This document shows, piece by piece, positions 1-8,069 of a stretch of 64,000 nt of DNA. The DNA is taken from positions 2,108,001 to 2,172,000 of the forward strand of contig NZ_CP047189.1 of NCBI RefSeq assembly GCF_030440575.1. The letters are read 5' to 3'. Numbering within the stretch: the stretch's first letter is position 1; every line of letters begins with the position of its first letter. The position numbers and the translations under genes are program-made. The DNA comes from Corynebacterium ciconiae DSM 44920 (GTDB lineage: Bacteria > Actinomycetota > Actinomycetes > Mycobacteriales > Mycobacteriaceae). Below the pieces are notes generated by a model that saw only the letters and a list, made by a program, of their open reading frames with translations, was not told where the DNA came from and searched no databases.

Positions 1-21
1 TAGTTCGGCTCACCGCCCCGC

Positions 22-32
22 GCTTATCGACG
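22..32 (+). repeat. dispersed 11-mer GCTTATCGACG, copy 1
   Basis: Exact copy of an oligomer that recurs about twelve times in the window (see findings). This copy directly abuts the left arm of a transcription terminator. Function unknown. Confidence 0.6.
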
Positions 33-67
33 CAGCGTCCCTGCCTTTTCAGGGGCGCTGCTTTTTT
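32..67 (+). terminator. rho-independent terminator of a gene left of the window
   Basis: GCAGCG (32-37) pairs with CGCTGC (56-61) and CCCTG (39-43) with CAGGG (50-54), followed by a run of T at 62-67. It ends a plus-strand transcript entering from the left; the first three bases, TAG, could be that gene's stop codon, which cannot be verified here. Confidence 0.8.
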
Positions 68-75
68 ATGCGCCT

Positions 76-1764
76 CTAGGACTCTTCCTCCTGACGAGTC
101 CTCATGAATAGCTCCGCAAAGGGTCCCGCCGTAACCATGAGCTCCTCGAAGCTTCCCTCCTGCACAACTCGGCCTTTTTCCAGCACGATGATGTGGTCCG
201 CGATGGCCAGCGTGGACACGCGGTGCGAGATCAGCAGCACGGTCTTCGGGGCCAGCCCTTCGCCGCCTTTGCTCCTTGTTTTAAGCATCCGGAAAATGTG
301 TTCCTCGGCGGCGGCATCGATGGCACTGGTGGGTTCATCAAGAATCCAGACAGGGCGGTCCTGCAGAAGCAGACGGGCAATCGCTAGTTTTTGCCACTGA
401 CCGCCGGAAAGCTCCCTACCACCCCATTGGGCGCCCAGCGCCTCGTCTAATTCCACGTCTAGGTCCACCTGGTCCAGCGCTTCGTGGCACGCCGCAGCAT
501 CGACGCCCTCCGGATGGGTGTTTCCGAGCAGTAGAAACTCGCGGACCGTTAGCTCAAAGTGCTGGAAGTTCTGCGTGAGATAGGAGGTGGTGGCCGAGGA
601 GAGAAGAGTGTGCCCACCGCTGATGTCCTCTGGGAACATCCCGGTCAAGGCATTCACCAGCGTCGTTTTTCCGGCCCCGTTGGCTCCCACGATGGCGGTG
701 ACCGCTCCTTCTTTGGCTGTGAAGCTCACATCCCGAAGGATGGGAGTTTGTGACAGCTCCACCGAAAGGTTCTGCACCTCGATGTCGCCGCCGACGCCTG
801 CGGCGTTGTTTTGCCTGGGAGGCAGCGTCGGCGATGCCTGAATGAAATCGACAAAGCGGCGCGTCGACGGAATAGCGAGCGCCAGCTCCCCTACCTGGTA
901 GCCCAGACCGGACATGACTGACGATCCCGTCAGCAACGCGACGATGATGGCCGTCACGTCCGCTACGGAGTCCCCCGTGTTCCACACGATGAGCGCCGAG
1001 GACACGAGTAGCCCCACAGTGACGACGCCTGCTATAAGGTCCGCCACAAGCGAGCGATACTCAAGCCCGCAGGCAAGACCCAGCCACGACCGCCAGCTAG
1101 CAGACGCCGGTTCCGTAAAAGAGCGGCCGAACTGGGCGAAGGAAATCTCACGGCCCGAGTGCTGGTACACCAGCTGGCTTTCCAAGTATTCGGCGCGACG
1201 GGCGTGTTTCGAGCGCTCACCCCATGCCTGGGACTCATAGCGCCCAGCCAGAGCTAGAGCGATGGCCGAGGGGAAAATGGAAAGCACGCACAGCAGCGCT
1301 CCGAGCACACTAATCTGCGCCAAGCTGACGAACAGGGAGACGGCCGCCACCACGGCCGCGGCGATGTTCAGCAGAGCCTGTGCAAATCCCACGAGGCGAG
1401 TCTCGGCGAGATATTCCTTGGCCTCGCGTGCGGACTCCAAAAAACTGAGCTGCGAGTACGCGGAGTGATCCACCTTGAGCATGGCGTCCGCGAAGAGCTT
1501 GTGGCTGTACACCCGCAGGTATTGGGCGTTAATGCGAGAAAAAGCGTAGGAAACGCGCTGAATGATGGCGAAGGAACCGATCAAAAGGGCAGCTAGCGCC
1601 ACGGTCACACCATCCGCCGCCGCCCCTAGGCGCTGCGCCACCAGCACGGTGAGCGCGGGGATCACCGCCACTACGAGAGTCAGGCCCGTTGCAATGACCG
1701 CGCTCCAAGGTGAGCAGACAAAGAACGCTCTCAGCGCAAAAATGTAGGGGTTCTTCTTAGTCAT
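76..1764 (-). CDS. ABC transporter, fused permease and ATPase
   Basis: Half-transporter of about 562 residues with an N-terminal membrane domain (roughly residues 15-300, several hydrophobic segments) and a C-terminal nucleotide-binding domain. The ATPase shows Walker A (GANGAGKTTL), the signature LSGGQWQKLAIARL, Walker B (VWILDEPTSAID) and the switch histidine in ISHRVS. This is the ABCB-like exporter architecture, expected to act as a homodimer in the cytoplasmic membrane; the substrate cannot be inferred. I chose the ATG at 1764 because GGTGAG lies just upstream; GTG codons at 1776 and 1773 are alternatives. No partner gene is adjacent, so it appears monocistronic. Confidence 0.85.
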   Translation of the reverse strand: MTKKNPYIFALRAFFVCSPWSAVIATGLTLVVAVIPALTVLVAQRLGAAADGVTVALAALLIGSFAIIQRVSYAFSRINAQYLRVYSHKLFADAMLKVDHSAYSQLSFLESAREAKEYLAETRLVGFAQALLNIAAAVVAAVSLFVSLAQISVLGALLCVLSIFPSAIALALAGRYESQAWGERSKHARRAEYLESQLVYQHSGREISFAQFGRSFTEPASASWRSWLGLACGLEYRSLVADLIAGVVTVGLLVSSALIVWNTGDSVADVTAIIVALLTGSSVMSGLGYQVGELALAIPSTRRFVDFIQASPTLPPRQNNAAGVGGDIEVQNLSVELSQTPILRDVSFTAKEGAVTAIVGANGAGKTTLVNALTGMFPEDISGGHTLLSSATTSYLTQNFQHFELTVREFLLLGNTHPEGVDAAACHEALDQVDLDVELDEALGAQWGGRELSGGQWQKLAIARLLLQDRPVWILDEPTSAIDAAAEEHIFRMLKTRSKGGEGLAPKTVLLISHRVSTLAIADHIIVLEKGRVVQEGSFEELMVTAGPFAELFMRTRQEEES

Positions 1765-1776
1765 TGAGCTCACCAC

Positions 1777-2267
1777 ATCTCATCCATCTGCATCGAAGAC
1801 TAGACCACCGGGGCGCCAATGCTCCCGCACGTAGCCCTCTCCTTGGGAATCCCTTTTCCACCGACTCACACGTGTTAGGGGCAGCCCTTTTCGTAGCCTT
1901 CCCCCTCGAGTCCGGTTCGGCTCCCGCGATATCTGCTGAACTTCAGCTTATAGAATTCATCCCGGCCTGATGCGCCACATTCTTCTAGTCGAGCTACATA
2001 TCCCTGAACCATACGGGTCTTTAATTTGCGTGAACCGGCCACACACCTTTGCTGAGGGCACGCGTCACTAGCGATGCAGACATCAGTGACCACCTATGGC
2101 CAGACTCGGGGTCAATCCCTGAATAAGTAGAGCTTGTCTAAGGGGCGGTCGACTTGCCGCTCACCGTAGGCTTCACTACCTCGCTGCAGAGCAGCACCGT
2201 TTCTTACTCCTGCCGATTTTACGAAGCCCACCCCACCTCCATATAGGGGTGGTCCGTAGTCAATTTA
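1777..2267. other. intergenic region upstream of the CRISPR locus
   Basis: About 490 bases with no credible gene: the short reading frames have no family resemblance, no good ribosome binding site and unusual composition. The only structure I see is an imperfect inverted repeat at 2233-2252 (CCACCTCC ... GGGGTGG around ATATA), shortly before the tracrRNA promoter. It could be an operator or an attenuator, but nothing proves it. Confidence 0.4.
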
Positions 2268-2297
2268 CTGACACACAGACAGTATTGGTGTTAAAAT
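2268..2297 (+). promoter_or_regulatory. predicted tracrRNA (and probably cas9) promoter
   Basis: CTGACA (2268-2273) resembles a -35 box and TAAAAT (2292-2297) a -10 box with an 18 bp spacer, predicting initiation around 2303-2305, exactly where the tracrRNA anti-repeat begins. No other promoter fits between the tracrRNA terminator and the cas9 start codon, so cas9 probably depends on this promoter or one further upstream. Confidence 0.6.
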
Positions 2298-2302
2298 CAA
2301 AG

Positions 2303-2380
2303 TCGAACTGAACCTCAGTAAGCACCGGCTAGTTTCCGGTTGCGGAATGCTCCAGCCGGACCTTCGGGTCCGGCTCTTTT
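2303..2380 (+). ncRNA. tracrRNA of the type II-C system
   Basis: The anti-repeat TCGAACTGAACCTCAG (2303-2318) pairs over 16 positions, with one G-U wobble, with the 5' part of the CRISPR repeat read on the minus strand. It is followed by a small stem ACCGG/CCGGT (2324-2328 with 2336-2340) and a strong terminator hairpin AGCCGGACC-TTCG-GGTCCGGCT (2354-2375) with a UUCG tetraloop and CTTTT. The order anti-repeat, nexus-like stem, terminator and the sequence itself closely match the C. diphtheriae tracrRNA as I recall it. It guides RNase III-dependent or independent crRNA maturation and binds Cas9. AAGTC just before the anti-repeat (2300-2304) could also pair with the GACTT near the repeat's 3' end. 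Confidence 0.88.
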
Positions 2381-2398
2381 CATATCTAGGAGGCCCTC

Positions 2399-5300
2399 AT
2401 GGCTACGAAGTATCTCGTGGGCATCGATGTTGGATCGTACTCACTCGGATGCGCCGCTATCGAAGTCGATGATGCTGGAAATCCCATCCAGCTGTTGAAC
2501 ACCATTTCTTTTATCCACGATTCCGGGATTGATCCAGACTCGAACAAATCCGCCACCACCCGCCTCGCGGTCTCTGGCATTGCCCGCCGTACTCGGCGCC
2601 TCTACCGGCGTCGTAAGCGCCGCACAATAAAGCTCGAAAAGTTCTTATGCGCTCAAGGGTGGAAAACTGTCCCGTTCGAGCAATATACAGATCCGTATCT
2701 ACCGTGGACGGCGCGAGTAGCGCTCGTTAACGGCTTTATTGCCGATTCAGAGCAACGCGGGGAATATCTATCGATAGCCCTACGCCATATTGCTAATCAC
2801 CGCGGGTGGCGAAACCCCTACCACTCAACCTCCAGCCTGTATTCGCCCGGCGAACCCAGCGATGCGTTCAACGAGATTCGCGAAGGCTTGAGCAAGCGCA
2901 TCGGCCACCCTATCCCCTGCGACGCCACCGTGGGGCAGCTCATATCCTTCGCACAGTTCGGCCGCGATCGTCTCCGTGGTGGCGGCAAAAAGAAGGATCT
3001 CAAGAACCCAGATCACGCCAAACAGGCCGTTATCTCCGCTCGTCTCCAGCAAAGCGACCATGCCCGCGAGATCAATGAGATCTGCCGCGTCCAAAAAATC
3101 GACGACGGCCTGCGTAAGAAGATCATTGATCTTGTCTTCGCTGCGGAATCACCCAAGGGGGCACAAGCGGGACGTGTGGGTAAGGATCCCTTGCAGCCCA
3201 CCAAGTATCGCGCTCTCAAAGCCTCCGATAACTTCCAGCGTTATCGTGTTGCTGCCTTGATCGGAAATCTCCGTATCCGGCAATCCGATAAGACCCAACG
3301 GCGACTCACGGCCGAGGAACGCTCCTTGGTCTTTGACCATCTGATCAATATGCCGGCCAACAAAGAACCCTCGTGGCTCGATGTTGCCGAGATTCTGTCC
3401 GTGGATCGCGGGCGACTGCGTGGCACTGCAACCATTACCGACGATGGCGAGCGCGCCGGCGCTAGACCTCCGGTGCACGAAACCAACCGGGTTATTGCAC
3501 GCTGCAAGGTTAAGCCTCTCACTCACTGGTGGACAGCAGCAGACCCCGATCACCGCGCCGAGATGCTCAAGGCGCTGTCGTACTCCGCGGCACCTAACTT
3601 TGACTCCAAGCCTGGTGCCGCAGTGCAGGCGTTTTTCGCGGGCTTAGAGGAAGATGACCACCAAAAGCTCGATGCCCTTCATCTTCCTATTGGCCGTGCG
3701 GCCTACAGCGAAGACACTCTTTCACGACTAACTGCTTGGATGCAGTCAGAGAACATGGACCTATATGAGGCGCGTCGCGCAGAATTTGGAGTCTCGGAGG
3801 ACTGGACTCCACCGAAGCCTCGTATCGGTGAACCAGTGGGAAACCCTGCCGTCGACAGGGTTCTCAAGGGGCTTGCACGCTGGCTGGAAGCCGCTGAAGC
3901 CGAGTGGGGCGCACCCGAATCCATCGTGATTGAACATGTCCGCGACGGCTTCTCCAGTGAAAACGTGGCTCGGGAGATCAGTCGCGAGAACGACCGCCGC
4001 CATAAGAGAAACCTCAAGCTCTACGCCGAAATGCAGGAGAAACTCAACATCGATGGCGCGGTGCGGCGATCTGATCTATGGCGATACCAGTCCCTCCAGC
4101 GCCAGAACGAGCAATGCGCCTATTGTGGCTCGCCCATCACCTTTTCCAACTGTGAGATGGACCATATTGTGCCGCGCGCTGGACAGGGCTCAACCAACGT
4201 ACGGGAGAACTTGGTTGCCGTATGTCATCGTTGCAATCTCGCGAAAAAGAACATTCCCTTTGCGGTTTGGGCACAGACCTGCACCATACCGGGTGTTTCA
4301 CTCAGGGAGGCTCTCGAGCGCACCAAATTCTGGCTTCCCGATCCCGGTCAGAAGAAATCCGACTTTAACAAGTTCCGCAGCGCAGTGTGTGAGCGTTTGA
4401 AGAGAACTCACTCCGATGAGCCTCTAGACTCACGCTCCATCGAGTCTGTGGCTTGGATGGCTAATGAGGTGCGTGGACGCGTTGCCCAGCACTTCCGCGA
4501 CTCGGGAACGAACGTTAGCGTGTACCGCGGCGCACTCACCGCTGAAGCACGAAGAGCATCTGGTATCCACAAGCGTTTGCGCTTTATCGATGGGCCTGGG
4601 AAAACTCGCTTTGACCGCCGGCACCATGCCGTTGATGCTGCGATCATTGCTTTCACCACCCCCTATGTTGCTCAGACCCTGGCTGAGCGAGCCAACAAAC
4701 GCCAAGCTGCCTTTATTAACAACGCTCCTCATCAGTGGAAAGAGTACACAGGCGCCGATGATGCTCACCGTGCTGCTTGGAACTCTTGGGTGCCTAAAGT
4801 GCGCAAGCTCGCACTCATGCTCCAACAAGCACTCGACAAGGATCGAATCGTAGTCACTTCTAACCTACGACTGCGTTTGGGTAATGGACGCGCGCACGAA
4901 GATACCATCGGAGCGCTCAAAACCATTCGTCTCGGCAATGAAATTTCCGCCACCGACATCGACCGAGCATCCTCAGAGGCCCTTTGGTGTGCGCTTACCC
5001 GCGAACCCGACTTTGACCCCAAAAACGGGCTTCCTGCTAACCCAGACAGGCGCATTCGGGTTCACGGTTCATGGTTCGATGCCGATGACAATATCAAAGT
5101 ATTCCCAGTCGGAGCGGGTTGCATCAAGGTTCGCGGGGGATACGCCGAACTGAGCAGATTCCACCACGCGCGCATCTATAAAATCACGGGCGGAAAGAAA
5201 CCGTCCTACGCGATGCTACGTGTCTATAACGTGGACCTTCTCGACCATCGGGACGAAGATCTATTCTCTGTCGAGATCAAACCCCAAAGCATCTCTGCCC

Positions 5301-5698
5301 GCCAAGCAGAACCTAAGCTACGCAAGGCACTTGCAGAAGGCACCGCAGATTATCTTGGGTGGCTCGTAGTAGATGACGAGCTGGTGATTGACACATCCAG
5401 TTTCACAACAGGACACATCGGCGAGTTTCAGACCGTCTTCGGTCCGGTATCACGCTGGCGACTCGATGGGTTCTATAGCGAGAGTAGGCTCCGACTGCGC
5501 CCGCTCCTCATGAGCGCTGAAGGCATAGATCCCCAAATGCCCGATGTTGTGCAAAAAATTGTCGATCGACCAGGTTGGCTCCCATCAATCAACGTTGTCT
5601 TCGGCACCGGTCAGGCAAAGATCATTCGCCGCGACTCGCTTGGACGCGTACGCCTGTCTAGCGCAGCTCACCTGCCGGTCTCTTGGAAGGTGCGCTAA
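2399..5698 (+). CDS. cas9: CRISPR-associated endonuclease Cas9, type II-C
   Basis: 1099-residue RNA-guided DNA endonuclease, in the size range of compact II-C Cas9 proteins. Seen in order: RuvC-I with Asp10 (VGIDVGSYSLG), an arginine-rich bridge helix (about residues 62-90), RuvC-II with Glu512 (IVIEH), an HNH domain with a zinc knuckle (CxxC at 573/576 and 609/612) and catalytic DH at 588-589, and RuvC-III (HHAVDA, His743/Asp746). All catalytic residues are present, so it should be an active nuclease. The C-terminal 350 residues would hold the PAM-interacting region. AGGAGG at 2388-2393 gives an ideal ribosome binding site for the ATG. The gene begins 18 nt after the tracrRNA terminator and ends 1 nt before cas1. 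GC content is visibly lower than in flanking housekeeping genes, suggesting horizontal acquisition. Confidence 0.97.
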   Translation: MATKYLVGIDVGSYSLGCAAIEVDDAGNPIQLLNTISFIHDSGIDPDSNKSATTRLAVSGIARRTRRLYRRRKRRTIKLEKFLCAQGWKTVPFEQYTDPYLPWTARVALVNGFIADSEQRGEYLSIALRHIANHRGWRNPYHSTSSLYSPGEPSDAFNEIREGLSKRIGHPIPCDATVGQLISFAQFGRDRLRGGGKKKDLKNPDHAKQAVISARLQQSDHAREINEICRVQKIDDGLRKKIIDLVFAAESPKGAQAGRVGKDPLQPTKYRALKASDNFQRYRVAALIGNLRIRQSDKTQRRLTAEERSLVFDHLINMPANKEPSWLDVAEILSVDRGRLRGTATITDDGERAGARPPVHETNRVIARCKVKPLTHWWTAADPDHRAEMLKALSYSAAPNFDSKPGAAVQAFFAGLEEDDHQKLDALHLPIGRAAYSEDTLSRLTAWMQSENMDLYEARRAEFGVSEDWTPPKPRIGEPVGNPAVDRVLKGLARWLEAAEAEWGAPESIVIEHVRDGFSSENVAREISRENDRRHKRNLKLYAEMQEKLNIDGAVRRSDLWRYQSLQRQNEQCAYCGSPITFSNCEMDHIVPRAGQGSTNVRENLVAVCHRCNLAKKNIPFAVWAQTCTIPGVSLREALERTKFWLPDPGQKKSDFNKFRSAVCERLKRTHSDEPLDSRSIESVAWMANEVRGRVAQHFRDSGTNVSVYRGALTAEARRASGIHKRLRFIDGPGKTRFDRRHHAVDAAIIAFTTPYVAQTLAERANKRQAAFINNAPHQWKEYTGADDAHRAAWNSWVPKVRKLALMLQQALDKDRIVVTSNLRLRLGNGRAHEDTIGALKTIRLGNEISATDIDRASSEALWCALTREPDFDPKNGLPANPDRRIRVHGSWFDADDNIKVFPVGAGCIKVRGGYAELSRFHHARIYKITGGKKPSYAMLRVYNVDLLDHRDEDLFSVEIKPQSISARQAEPKLRKALAEGTADYLGWLVVDDELVIDTSSFTTGHIGEFQTVFGPVSRWRLDGFYSESRLRLRPLLMSAEGIDPQMPDVVQKIVDRPGWLPSINVVFGTGQAKIIRRDSLGRVRLSSAAHLPVSWKVR

Positions 5699-5699
5699 C

Positions 5700-6623
5700 A
5701 TGCATTCCGGCTGGAGAGTTGTAGACTGCTCGAACCTCGAGGGGAGTGTTCGCTATCGCCGCGGTCAGCTTTCTATCCAGCCGGACACCGCGGCAGAGCC
5801 TGTCAATATTCCGTTGAGCCACATCGCGGTCGTCATCATAGGCACAAAGGTGAACATATCCGGCGCAGTTTTCTCAAAGCTCAGTGAATATGACATCGCA
5901 CTCATAATCACTGACTGGCGCGGGGTACCTGTGGCTGGGGCTAATCCTTGGAATGAGCACACACGCATTGGCGCGCGCCAGCAATCACAGGCCTCACTAT
6001 CCCAGCCTCGGCGTAAGCAGGCGTGGGCGCGAATCGTAAGCGCAAAGATTCATGGCCAAGCAGCCGTAGCACGGGCTCTGAACAGACAGAACACTGAACT
6101 CTTGATGAAGCTCAGCCGAAACGTTCGCTCGGGCGATGTAGACAACAAGGAGGCAGTGGCCGCAAGAGCCTACTGGAGGGCCCTAGCGGAAGAACCGAAT
6201 TTCAGACGACAACCCGGCACTAGTTCGGACGGGTTTAACTCTGCGCTCGACTACGGTTACACACTTCTCAGAGGCACCGGCATGCGGGCAGTAGCTGGCG
6301 CTGGTCTTGCTGGGACACTCGGTGTATTCCACCATGGTCGCGCCAACTCCTTCGCTCTGGTCGACGATCTCATGGAGCCCTTCCGCCCATTCGTTGATCA
6401 GTTTGTGTTTTCTGTACTTAGACCAACCTCTCCCCTCTCTGCTGATTACAAGCACCGCATTTCATCGTTTCTCCACGCTCAAGCCTTCAACAGTGCCGGC
6501 CAGAGTGTCGCCACAGTCTTTGACGACTTTGCCCAACAGTTTGGTTTATACGTAGAAGGAACGGTCGATCGACTGCAGGTGCCGCGTTGGGAGGGGCAGA
6601 TCAGTGCCAGCGAAGGACAGTGA
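5700..6623 (+). CDS. cas1: CRISPR adaptation integrase Cas1
   Basis: 307 residues from the ATG at 5700, one nucleotide after the cas9 stop (TAACATG), which argues for translational coupling; an in-frame ATG at 5544 lies inside cas9 and is not credible. The protein has the Cas1 layout: a beta-rich N-terminal half (IPLSHIAVVIIGTKVNISG) and an alpha-helical catalytic half with conserved GYTLLRG, the metal-binding His in GVFHHGRANSFALVDDLMEPFRP and the Asp pair shortly after it. Together with Cas2 it captures and inserts new spacers into the array at 6984. Its 3' end overlaps cas2 by 20 bp. Confidence 0.96.
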   Translation: MHSGWRVVDCSNLEGSVRYRRGQLSIQPDTAAEPVNIPLSHIAVVIIGTKVNISGAVFSKLSEYDIALIITDWRGVPVAGANPWNEHTRIGARQQSQASLSQPRRKQAWARIVSAKIHGQAAVARALNRQNTELLMKLSRNVRSGDVDNKEAVAARAYWRALAEEPNFRRQPGTSSDGFNSALDYGYTLLRGTGMRAVAGAGLAGTLGVFHHGRANSFALVDDLMEPFRPFVDQFVFSVLRPTSPLSADYKHRISSFLHAQAFNSAGQSVATVFDDFAQQFGLYVEGTVDRLQVPRWEGQISASEGQ

Positions 6624-6933
6624 GCCCGTGTGGTGTGTCGTGATGTTTGATCTTCCGGTTCAAACTAAGAACCAGCGTAGGGAGGCTAATCGCTTCCGTA
6701 ATCGCTTATTCGATCTCGGTTTCTGCCGAGCACAATTCAGCGTGTACGTGCAGTATTTTCCACTGGCTGCCCGTCTCAGCACAGTAGTGAAACAGGTCAA
6801 AGCGCAGCTTCCTGCAGGTGGAGAGGTTCGCATCCTATCCGTGACAGACCACCAGTGGTCAAAGGCGATCCGTTTTTCGAGCCGCAAAGAGCAAGCGGCC
6901 GAGGAAACCCCCTCGCAACTCACAATTTTTTAA
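6604..6933 (+). CDS. cas2: CRISPR adaptation protein Cas2
   Basis: About 109 residues from a GTG at 6604 inside the end of cas1; a second GTG at 6628, just before CVVMFDLPV, would give a protein starting at the conserved beta strand. It shows the ferredoxin-like Cas2 fold signature: VMFDLPVQTK with the conserved Asp, then a second basic strand (FSVYVQYF). Cas2 bridges two Cas1 dimers in the integration complex. It is the last cas gene: no cas4 or csn2 follows, which defines subtype II-C. The array begins 50 bp downstream. Confidence 0.94.
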   Translation: MPAKDSEPVWCVVMFDLPVQTKNQRREANRFRNRLFDLGFCRAQFSVYVQYFPLAARLSTVVKQVKAQLPAGGEVRILSVTDHQWSKAIRFSSRKEQAAEETPSQLTIF

Positions 6934-6983
6934 ATCGGAACGCAGAAAATACCCCAGCTCAAGCCCTATTTCTGAGCCTGACT

Positions 6984-7784
6984 GAAGTCTATCAGGGGTA
7001 TATCGAACTGAACCCCAGCAGTAGCTTACGCAGCTCAGGGGACGGCGGAAGTCTATCAGGGGTATATCGAACTGAACCCCAGCTGACCGATGGGATCAAG
7101 AACGTGCCTCTGAAGTCTATCAGGGGTATATCGAACTGAACCCCAGCGGGTATGCGCAGGCCTACATGTCGAAGAGAAGTCTATCAGGGGTATATCGAAC
7201 TGAACCCCAGCGCAGTCACTTATCGCGGTAGTCGCGGTGGAAGTCTATCAGGGGTATATCGAACTGAACCCCAGCGTGGTGACCGTGGCCGCGAGGTTCG
7301 TTGGAAGTCTATCAGGGGTATATCGAACTGAACCCCAGCGACGGTGCCGTCGATCATGTCCCGCGTCGAAGTCTATCAGGGGTATATCGAACTGAACCCC
7401 AGCCCGGGGAGCACGAGCTACGCGAGTTGGAGAAGTCTATCAGGGGTATATCGAACTGAACCCCAGCGGATGTAGGCGCGCTGCTTCTCGGTGGGGAAGT
7501 CTATCAGGGGTATATCGAACTGAACCCCAGCGATTCCGGTCGAGTTTCTGGTGAAGATGGAAGTCTATCAGGGGTATATCGAACTGAACCCCAGCGTTTG
7601 CCGAAGCCGGTGACTTGTACCCAGAAGTCTATCAGGGGTATATCGAACTGAACCCCAGCGCGATCTTGACTGCAGCGAACGGGTCGGGAAGTCTATCAGG
7701 GGTATATCGAACTTAACCCCAGCATGCGGCCAGCGGAATGTAAGCTTCGCCGAAGTCTATCAGGGGTATATCGAACTGAACCCC
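6984..7784 (-). CRISPR. CRISPR array, 13 repeats and 12 spacers
   Basis: Thirteen 36-bp repeats start at 6984 and then every 64 bp (7048, 7112 ... 7752), so all 12 spacers are exactly 28 bp. On the plus strand repeats begin GAAGTCTATCAGGGG and end GAACTGAACCCCAGC; the tracrRNA shows that the functional direction is the complement, so crRNAs are read from high to low coordinates toward the cas genes. Repeats 1-11 are identical. Repeat 12 (7688) has one change (ACTTAA for ACTGAA) in the tracrRNA-pairing part, and repeat 13 (7752) loses its last three plus-strand bases. Each repeat carries TGATAGACT at its crRNA 3' end, fitting an extended -10 of the corynebacterial TANANT type, so spacers may be transcribed individually as in Neisseria II-C arrays. 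Confidence 0.97.
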
Positions 7785-8069
7785 CGAATAATTCCACCTC
7801 GCCCACGCCCCGATCGCTTCAAGGCAGAGGAGTGGTCCACGCAAAAGGCGTCTGCGGTTCGTCGAGCTATGTCGCCCTTCCACGCCCTCTCCGTGAATTG
7901 GCCGCGCATCAGCCCCAGCCCCCTACTCGCCACATATGTGGACCCCGCAGGACGCCAATGTAGCCCACCTGGAAAGAGCTCAACGCGTTCCCTTTACGCC
8001 AAGCTGCTGCGGCCCCACAGAACAGCAAAATTCACGTGTGTGGAGCCGGGCCGCTTGGTACCCAACTCC
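7785..8069. other. intergenic region beyond the array
   Basis: No gene seen. It contains a perfect 12-bp palindrome CCACATATGTGG (7930-7941), a possible dimeric-regulator site, and lies beyond the 3' end of the minus-strand oxidoreductase gene. For crRNA transcription this is the upstream side of the array, yet no obvious AT-rich leader is visible. Confidence 0.35.

Noticed and set aside
5544..5699. Longer start for cas1 at 5544
   Set aside because: The extra codons lie entirely within cas9, with no Cas1 similarity; the ATG at 5700 is coupled to the cas9 stop.
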